Positions 59,203 through 64,000 of a stretch of DNA of 64,000 bases are shown in pieces. This DNA comes from Luteimonas rhizosphaericola (GTDB lineage Bacteria > Pseudomonadota > Gammaproteobacteria > Xanthomonadales > Xanthomonadaceae): positions 1 to 64,000 of the forward strand of contig NZ_JARXRN010000025.1 of NCBI RefSeq assembly GCF_029888045.1. The letters are read 5' to 3'. The translations under genes were made by a program, and so were the position numbers. The notes beneath the pieces are model-generated. The model had not been told where the DNA came from and did not search any database. It saw nothing but the letters and a program-made list of their open reading frames with translations. Every line of letters begins with the position of its first letter. The first letter of the stretch is position 1.

Positions 59203-59691
59203 TTACTGCACGTCGAACTCGCTGGTGTTGACCACCGCGCCGTCGAGCGAGACCTCCAGCCGGTACTTGCCGGTCGGCCAGCCATCGGGCTTGCTGATGT
59301 GGAAGTCGGTCATCTGCGGACCGGCGGCGATGTTCTTGGTTTCCTCGGCCACGGTCTGGCTGCTGTCCAGGTGCGTCCACTTCGCGGTCAGCTCCGCCGG
59401 CGCGGCGCCGTCGGTGGCGACCGAGGCGTGGATCGTGTCGCCGGTGGCGAACGTGCTCATCGGCGTGCCGACGCGGTTGTTGGCGTCGATCGCGTTGCCG
59501 AGGGTGACCGACCCGACGCTGGCGGATGGCGCGGCCGGCGCAGGGGCGGGGGCCGGTGCAGGCGCCGGCGTGGTCTCCGCCGGAGGGGTGGCGGGGGGGG
59601 TGGGCGCGGGCTCTTCCTTGCGGCAGCCGGCCAGGGCGACGGCGCCGAGCGTGGCGGCGAGCAGGGCCTGCGACAAACGGGTGCGGTTCAT
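59203..59691 (-). CDS. Lipoprotein of unknown function
   Basis: 162 residues from ATG 59691. A lipoprotein signal peptide ends at Cys23 (LGAVALAGC). A low-complexity Pro/Ala/Thr linker (about 27-60) precedes a compact, beta-rich domain (about 62-162; VGSVTLGNAIDANNRVG, then IHASVATDG and GWPTGKYRLEVSLDG), which looks like an Ig-like or carbohydrate-binding fold. No catalytic motif is seen. It lies 19 bases after... upstream of this strand is the LysM gene end region, 36 bases away, so the two could be co-transcribed. Confidence 0.75.
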   Translation of the reverse strand: MNRTRLSQALLAATLGAVALAGCRKEEPAPTPPATPPAETTPAPAPAPAPAPAAPSASVGSVTLGNAIDANNRVGTPMSTFATGDTIHASVATDGAAPAELTAKWTHLDSSQTVAEETKNIAAGPQMTDFHISKPDGWPTGKYRLEVSLDGAVVNTSEFDVQ

Positions 59692-59727
59692 GGGATGTCC
59701 TCGCTGCAATGGATGGGGTGGCGCGGC

Positions 59728-60090
59728 TCAGGCCGCGGCCGGGTCGTCGGGCGTGCCGTCGCCGTCGGTGTCGATGGCGGGCAGGGTGATCACCTGGCCG
59801 GGATAGATGCGGTCGGGATTCTCGATCCCGGCGCGGTTGGCCTCGTGGATCTGGCGCCAGTACTTCGCCTTGCCGTACACGCGCTGGGCGATCGCCGAGA
59901 GCGTGTCGCCCTCCTCGATGGTGTAGCTGCGCGCGCTGCCCGCCGGCGTGCCGGGCACGGTGTCGGCGCCGCTGACCACGTTGGAGAAATCGGGCCTGGC
60001 GCCCGCGAGCGTGCCGCTGCCGCCGCCCGCGGAACGGGTGTTGGCGCCGCTCTGGACGTTGGAGAAATCGGGCTTCTTGTCGTTGCTCAT
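59728..60090 (-). CDS. LysM-domain protein
   Basis: 120 residues. A LysM peptidoglycan-binding motif occupies about 52-105 (YTIEEGDTLSAIAQRVYGKA, ANRAGIENPDRIYPGQVITL). The N-terminus carries a duplicated stretch, KPDFSNVQSGANT and RPDFSNVVSGADT. There is no signal peptide, so the protein is either cytoplasmic or exported another way. It resembles the small YgaU-type (Kbp) LysM proteins, but lacks their BON domain. The end DTDGDGTPDDPAA resembles a calcium-binding loop. Confidence 0.85.
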   Translation of the reverse strand: MSNDKKPDFSNVQSGANTRSAGGGSGTLAGARPDFSNVVSGADTVPGTPAGSARSYTIEEGDTLSAIAQRVYGKAKYWRQIHEANRAGIENPDRIYPGQVITLPAIDTDGDGTPDDPAAA

Positions 60091-60176
60091 GCCGGGCGCT
60101 CCTCACCATGGATGGTGCGGCGCGAAAGTGGCACGCCCGGCGTTAAGACCGCATCGCGGCGGCGTGGCGGTCGGCG

Positions 60177-60989
60177 CTACTGGCGCAGCTCGCGCCGCGG
60201 CGGCGGCGGGGGCTCGCCCGCGGTTGCGCGCCAGGGGTTGATGTCCAGCCCGCCGCGCCGGGTGTAGCGCGCTTCGACCGACAGCCGCCGCGGAGCGCAG
60301 CGCGCCAGCAGGTCGACGAAGATCTGCTCCACGCACTGTTCGTGGAAACCGGCGTGGTCGCGATAGGACACCAGGTAGCGCAGCAGGCCGGCCTGGTCGA
60401 TGCGCGGGCCGCGGTAGGCGATGTGCACGCTGGCCCAGTCGGGCTGGCCGGTCACCGGGCAGTTGGACTTGAGCAGGTGGCTGCACAGGACTTCATCGGC
60501 CTCGTCGCCGGCGGCGGCCGACAGCAGCTCCGGCGCGGGCGGGCCGTAGCGGTCGACGTCGAGGTCGAGCGCGTCGATGCAGGTCGCCGTCTCCGCGTCG
60601 CCCAGCGGCGGCAGCCCGAACGCCACCGACACCGGCGCGCCGGCCGCCTGCGAGAGGTCGGCGGCGATGCGCCCGCGCGCCGCGTCGGGCGTGTCGAAGC
60701 GGCTGGCGTTGAGCGAGTTCAGGTACAGCTTGAGCGACTTCGATTCCACCAGCGACGGCGAGGTGGCCGGCACTGACAGGGTCGCGGTGGCGACCACCGG
60801 CTTGCCGCGGCCGTCGAGCCACGACAGCTCGTACGCGTGCCAGCGATCGAGGCCGTCGAACGGCAGCGCGTCGCCCAGGCCCAGCGCGGCACGCGCCGGC
60901 GCGCGCGGGATCGGGAACAGCAGGCCGGGGTCGTAGTGCGCCGGATAGGCGACCTCGCGGCCGAGCAGGGAATCTTCGGGACGTGCCAT
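60177..60989 (-). CDS. queF: NADPH-dependent 7-cyano-7-deazaguanine reductase QueF
   Basis: 270 residues, the long (two-T-fold) form found in proteobacteria. It reduces preQ0 to preQ1 in queuosine biosynthesis. The catalytic Cys is in [12 protein letters not shown]; other family segments are [43 protein letters not shown] and [16 protein letters not shown] proline-rich tail ends the protein. No preQ1 riboswitch was seen in the short gap upstream. Confidence 0.96.
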   Translation of the reverse strand: MARPEDSLLGREVAYPAHYDPGLLFPIPRAPARAALGLGDALPFDGLDRWHAYELSWLDGRGKPVVATATLSVPATSPSLVESKSLKLYLNSLNASRFDTPDAARGRIAADLSQAAGAPVSVAFGLPPLGDAETATCIDALDLDVDRYGPPAPELLSAAAGDEADEVLCSHLLKSNCPVTGQPDWASVHIAYRGPRIDQAGLLRYLVSYRDHAGFHEQCVEQIFVDLLARCAPRRLSVEARYTRRGGLDINPWRATAGEPPPPPRRELRQ

Positions 60990-61025
60990 GCGCGCATTCT
61001 AGGCGCAGCCGGTCGACCGGCCGGG

Positions 61026-62333
61026 TCAGCCGCCCGCGCCGTCGAGGTAGTCCAGCGACACCTGCAGCATCGCCCGCAGGCCGACGTCGAGCGCGCCCTC
61101 GTCGAGCAGGAATTCGGGCGAGTGGTTGCTGGCCGCGGTGGCCGGATCCCGGCCCTGCGCGGTCGCACCGACGAAGAAGTACAGGCCCGGCACCTCGCGC
61201 GCGAAGAACGAGAAATCCTCCGCGCCGGTGATCAGGCCCGGGTCGACCACGTTGCCGGCGCCCACCGCGCGCTCCAGGCTCGGGCGCAGGCGTGCGGTGA
61301 GCTCCGGATCGTTGGCGGTGACCGGATAGTTGTGGTCCAGCGGGATCGTGGCCTCGACGCTCGCCCCGTGCGCGGCCGCGACGTGTTCGGCCACGTTGCG
61401 CAGGTCCTCGAAGATGTCCGCGCGCATGCCGTCGTCGAAGGTGCGGATGGTGCCGATCAGCTCCACCGAATCGGGAATGATGTTGTGGCGGATGCCGCCC
61501 TTGACCGCGCCGAAGGTGACCACCGCCGGCAGCCTGGTGATGTCGGTGCGGCGGCTCACGATGCTCTGCGCGCTGGACACCAGGTCGGCCGCGGCGACGA
61601 TCGGATCCACCCCGTTCCACGGCCGCGAGCCGTGCGTCTGCCGGCCCTTCACGGTGATCTCGAAGCTGTCGGAGGCCGCCATCATCGGCCCCGGGCGCAC
61701 CGACACCCGGCCCACGTTGAGCGCCGAACTCACGTGCAGGCCGAACACCGCATCCGGCCGGAACGACGCGAACACGCCCTGCGCCAGCATTTCCTCGGCG
61801 CCGCCCACCTCGCCTTCCGGCACGCCTTCCTCGGCCGGCTGGAACACGAACAGCACCTCGCCCGGCAGCTCGTCGCGCATCGCCACCAGCGCCTCGGCCA
61901 CGCCCATCAGGATCGCCACGTGCGCGTCGTGGCCGCAGGCGTGCATCACGCCGACGGTCTCGCCGCGGAAGGTGGTGGTGGCGGTCGATGCGAACGGCAG
62001 CCCGGTGCGTTCGGTCACCGGCAGCGCGTCCATGTCCGCGCGCAGCGCGATCCGCGGCCCGGGCCGGCCGCCCTTGAGCACCGCGGTGACGCCGGTGGTG
62101 GCGATGCCGGTCTCCGGCGCCAGGCCCAGCGCGCGCAGGTGATCGGCGACCAGGGCGGCGGTGCGGGTCTCGCGGTTGCCGAGCTCGGGGTGCTGGTGGA
62201 TGTCGCGGCGCCAGGCCACCACCTTGTCCTGCAGCCGCTGCGCGGCGTCGGCGACCTCGGCGCGCTGCGCCTCCTGGGCAGGCGCGGGCCATGCGGCGGC
62301 GATCAGGCAGCAGGCGAACAGGCAGCGGATCAT
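61026..62333 (-). CDS. Exported M20-family amidohydrolase (paralogue 1)
   Basis: 435 residues with a signal peptide (about 1-20; LFACCLIAAAWPAPAQ). The M20D metal-binding segments are present: MHACGHDAHVAILMG, the Glu pair in FQPAEEGVPEGE, and a His in QTHGSRPW. The C-terminal end has the catalytic-site segment GAEDFSFFAREVPG. The family contains N-acyl-amino-acid and hippurate hydrolases and related aminoacylases. The substrate is unknown. It is followed upstream on the same strand by a closely similar gene, 55 bases away. Confidence 0.9.
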   Translation of the reverse strand: MIRCLFACCLIAAAWPAPAQEAQRAEVADAAQRLQDKVVAWRRDIHQHPELGNRETRTAALVADHLRALGLAPETGIATTGVTAVLKGGRPGPRIALRADMDALPVTERTGLPFASTATTTFRGETVGVMHACGHDAHVAILMGVAEALVAMRDELPGEVLFVFQPAEEGVPEGEVGGAEEMLAQGVFASFRPDAVFGLHVSSALNVGRVSVRPGPMMAASDSFEITVKGRQTHGSRPWNGVDPIVAAADLVSSAQSIVSRRTDITRLPAVVTFGAVKGGIRHNIIPDSVELIGTIRTFDDGMRADIFEDLRNVAEHVAAAHGASVEATIPLDHNYPVTANDPELTARLRPSLERAVGAGNVVDPGLITGAEDFSFFAREVPGLYFFVGATAQGRDPATAASNHSPEFLLDEGALDVGLRAMLQVSLDYLDGAGG

Positions 62334-62388
62334 GGCGGTCTCCGGGCGGCGGACGCCCGATCTTAAACGCGCGCCGCGCCGGCGCGGG

Positions 62389-63720
62389 CTAGGCGCCGGC
62401 GCCGTCGAGGAAGTCCACCGTCGCCTGCAGCAGCGCGCGCACGCCGAGGTCGAGCGCGGATTCGTCCGGGGCGTACAGCGGCGAGTGGTTCATCGGCGCA
62501 CTGTCCAGCGCGTCGCCCCGCGGCGTGGTGCCGACGAAGAAGTACAGCCCCGGCACTTCGTTGGCGAACACCGAGAAGTCCTCGGCGATGGTGTAGCGCG
62601 GCACCTCGACCACGTTGCCGGTGCCGGCCGCGCGCTCCAGCGACGGGCGCAGCCGCTGCAGCAGGGCCGGGTCGTTGGCGGTGGCGGGCGCGTTGCCGGC
62701 CACCTCGAGGGTCGCGGTCGCGCCGCTGGCCGCGGCGAAGTGCTCGGCGGTGCTGCGGAAGCGGTCGATCACGTCCTGGCGCACGCCGGCGTCGAAGGTG
62801 CGCAGGGTGCCGACCATGGTCGCGGTGTCGGGAATGATGTTGAAGCGCGTGCCGGCCTGCAGCTGGCCCGCGGTCAGCACCACCGGGTGCGCGGTGATGT
62901 CGACCTGGCGCGCGACGATCGCCTGCGCGCCCAGCAGCACCTGGGCCGCGACGGTGATCGGGTCCACGCCCGCCCAAGGCTGCGAACCATGGGTCTGGCG
63001 GCCGGTGACGGTCAGCGTCCACTCGTCGGCGCTGGCCATGAACGGGCCGGCGCGCACGCCGATCTGGCCGGCGTGCAGGCGCGACCACACGTGCAGGCCC
63101 AGTACCGCGTCAGGGGTGAAGTCGTCCCAGATGCCTGCGTCGAGCATGCGCTTCGCGCCCGCCACCTCGCCGGCCACCGGCGGGCCTTCCTCGGCCGGCT
63201 GGAACACGAACATCACCTCGCCGGCGAGCTGCTCGCGCATGCCGGCCAGCGCCTCGGCCACGCCCATCAGGATCGCCACGTGCAGGTCGTGGCCGCAGGC
63301 GTGCATCACGCCCACCGGCTGGCCGCGGTATTCGCTCTTCACGGTGGAGGCGAACGGCAGGCCCGTGGCTTCGGTCACCGGCAGCGCGTCCATGTCGGCG
63401 CGCAGCGCGATCCGCGGGCCCGGGCGCGCGCCCTTCAGCACCGCGACCACGCCGGTCGGGCCGATCCCGGTGCGCGGCTCCAGCCCCAGCGCGCGCAGGT
63501 GGTCGGCCACCACGCCGGCGGTGCGGGTCTCCTGGTTGCCGAGTTCGGGATGCTGGTGCAGGTCGCGCCGCCAGGCGACCACCTTCGGCTGCACGGCCGT
63601 GGCCGCGGCGTCGATGCGCGGATCCGCGGCGCCGGTGTCGTCGGCCGGCGCGGTGGACTGCGCGCAGGCGAAGGCGGGCGCGAGGGCGAGGGCGAGCAGG
63701 GCGGGTCGGAAGCGGATCAT
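62389..63720 (-). CDS. Exported M20-family amidohydrolase (paralogue 2)
   Basis: 443 residues from ATG 63720, with a signal peptide (about 1-21; LLALALAPAFACAQ). It has the same domain layout and metal ligands as its neighbour (MHACGHDLHVAILMG, FQPAEEGPPVAGE, GRQTHGSQPWAGVDP, IAEDFSVFANEVPG). The two clearly arose by tandem duplication; the second metal-binding acidic loop and C-terminal segments differ, so substrates may have diverged. It is the first gene of the pair. Confidence 0.9.
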   Translation of the reverse strand: MIRFRPALLALALAPAFACAQSTAPADDTGAADPRIDAAATAVQPKVVAWRRDLHQHPELGNQETRTAGVVADHLRALGLEPRTGIGPTGVVAVLKGARPGPRIALRADMDALPVTEATGLPFASTVKSEYRGQPVGVMHACGHDLHVAILMGVAEALAGMREQLAGEVMFVFQPAEEGPPVAGEVAGAKRMLDAGIWDDFTPDAVLGLHVWSRLHAGQIGVRAGPFMASADEWTLTVTGRQTHGSQPWAGVDPITVAAQVLLGAQAIVARQVDITAHPVVLTAGQLQAGTRFNIIPDTATMVGTLRTFDAGVRQDVIDRFRSTAEHFAAASGATATLEVAGNAPATANDPALLQRLRPSLERAAGTGNVVEVPRYTIAEDFSVFANEVPGLYFFVGTTPRGDALDSAPMNHSPLYAPDESALDLGVRALLQATVDFLDGAGA

Positions 63721-63848
63721 GCGGCACCGGGGACGGGCGTGGCCGTCCATCCTAAGCCCACGCGCCGGGTGCGACCGCATCGTGCACGCGCTGGAGCCGG
63801 ATGCCTGGGGCCCGCGTCGTCGCGACGCCGCGACGCCGCATCGAGCCG

Positions 63849-64000
63849 CTACGGGAAGCTCGCCGCCGCCGCGCCGCCACCGCCGCCGGCGCCGGGCGTG
63901 GAGGATCCGCCGTCGTCGCCGCTGCGCTCGCGCGGCGGCTGCGGCACCGGCTCGCCGCGCCAGCGCCGGGTCGCGCGCTGGAAGAACAGGCTGTTGGGCA
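63849..64000 (-). CDS. C-terminal end of an unidentified protein (partial, runs off right edge)
   Basis: The minus-strand frame entering from the edge reads PNSLFFQRATRRWRGEPVPQ, then an Arg/Ser/Asp-rich stretch and a Gly/Ala-rich tail (GAGGGGGAAAASFP) to a TAG at 63851-63849. Codon use looks coding. Only about 50 residues are visible, so the protein cannot be named. It lies about 130 bases upstream of the M20 pair on the same strand. Confidence 0.45.
   Translation of the reverse strand, partial: PNSLFFQRATRRWRGEPVPQPPRERSGDDGGSSTPGAGGGGGAAAASFP

Overview
The window is GC-rich chromosomal DNA of a gammaproteobacterium, most likely a Xanthomonadaceae member of the Lysobacter/Luteimonas/Xanthomonas group. 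Evidence: the dnaA-dnaN-recF-gyrB order beside rpmH-rnpA-yidC-mnmE, a tonB-exbB-exbD-exbD operon with a duplicated exbD, an Lrp-type regulator divergent from phhA, a monomeric isocitrate dehydrogenase, and two TonB-dependent receptors. These family assignments come from reading the proteins; no database search was made.

Layout. 1-1259: edge of a chromosomal integron, with a cassette reading frame running off the left end, a GTTRRRY recombination core and intI. 1534-13502: SMP-30-like protein, Lrp regulator, phhA and an aromatic aminotransferase (aromatic amino acid metabolism), a TonB-dependent receptor, a 2OG-Fe(II) oxygenase, a histidine kinase/response regulator pair, a radical SAM protein, cardiolipin synthase and a small membrane protein. 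13532-19583: pdxJ, three exbD genes, exbB, tonB, a TPR protein and an M48 lipoprotein protease. 19759-30883: the origin region (gyrB, recF, dnaN, oriC, dnaA, rpmH, rnpA, yidC, mnmE), with a cluster of parS-like ParB sites in and around recF. 31058-46978: a TonB-like lipoprotein, a NatAB-type exporter, an alpha/beta hydrolase, a small XRE regulator/membrane protein module with two matching palindromic operators, fpr with a duplicated 3' end, a YadGH-type exporter, panE-like reductase, tatD, hrpB, and a sulfotransferase-like gene facing a PKHD hydroxylase. 47068-64000: a response-regulator/kinase fusion, rluE, an exported methyltransferase, a LysR regulator divergent from a 69-residue protein, icd, a TonB receptor followed by a metallophosphoesterase lipoprotein, a LysM protein, queF, two tandem M20 amidohydrolases and a partial gene at the right edge.

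How it fits together. The core is housekeeping replication, segregation, ribosome/tRNA maturation and membrane insertion. Around it lies an outer-membrane uptake theme: the TonB-ExbB-ExbD motor could power both TonB receptors in the window. I saw no tRNA, rRNA, insertion sequence, prophage or CRISPR array. Many strand-opposite open frames exist because of the high GC and were not called. The best candidates for new biology are the integron edge, the XRE/palindrome module, the parS cluster, the LysR/small-protein pair and the sulfotransferase/hydroxylase pair.
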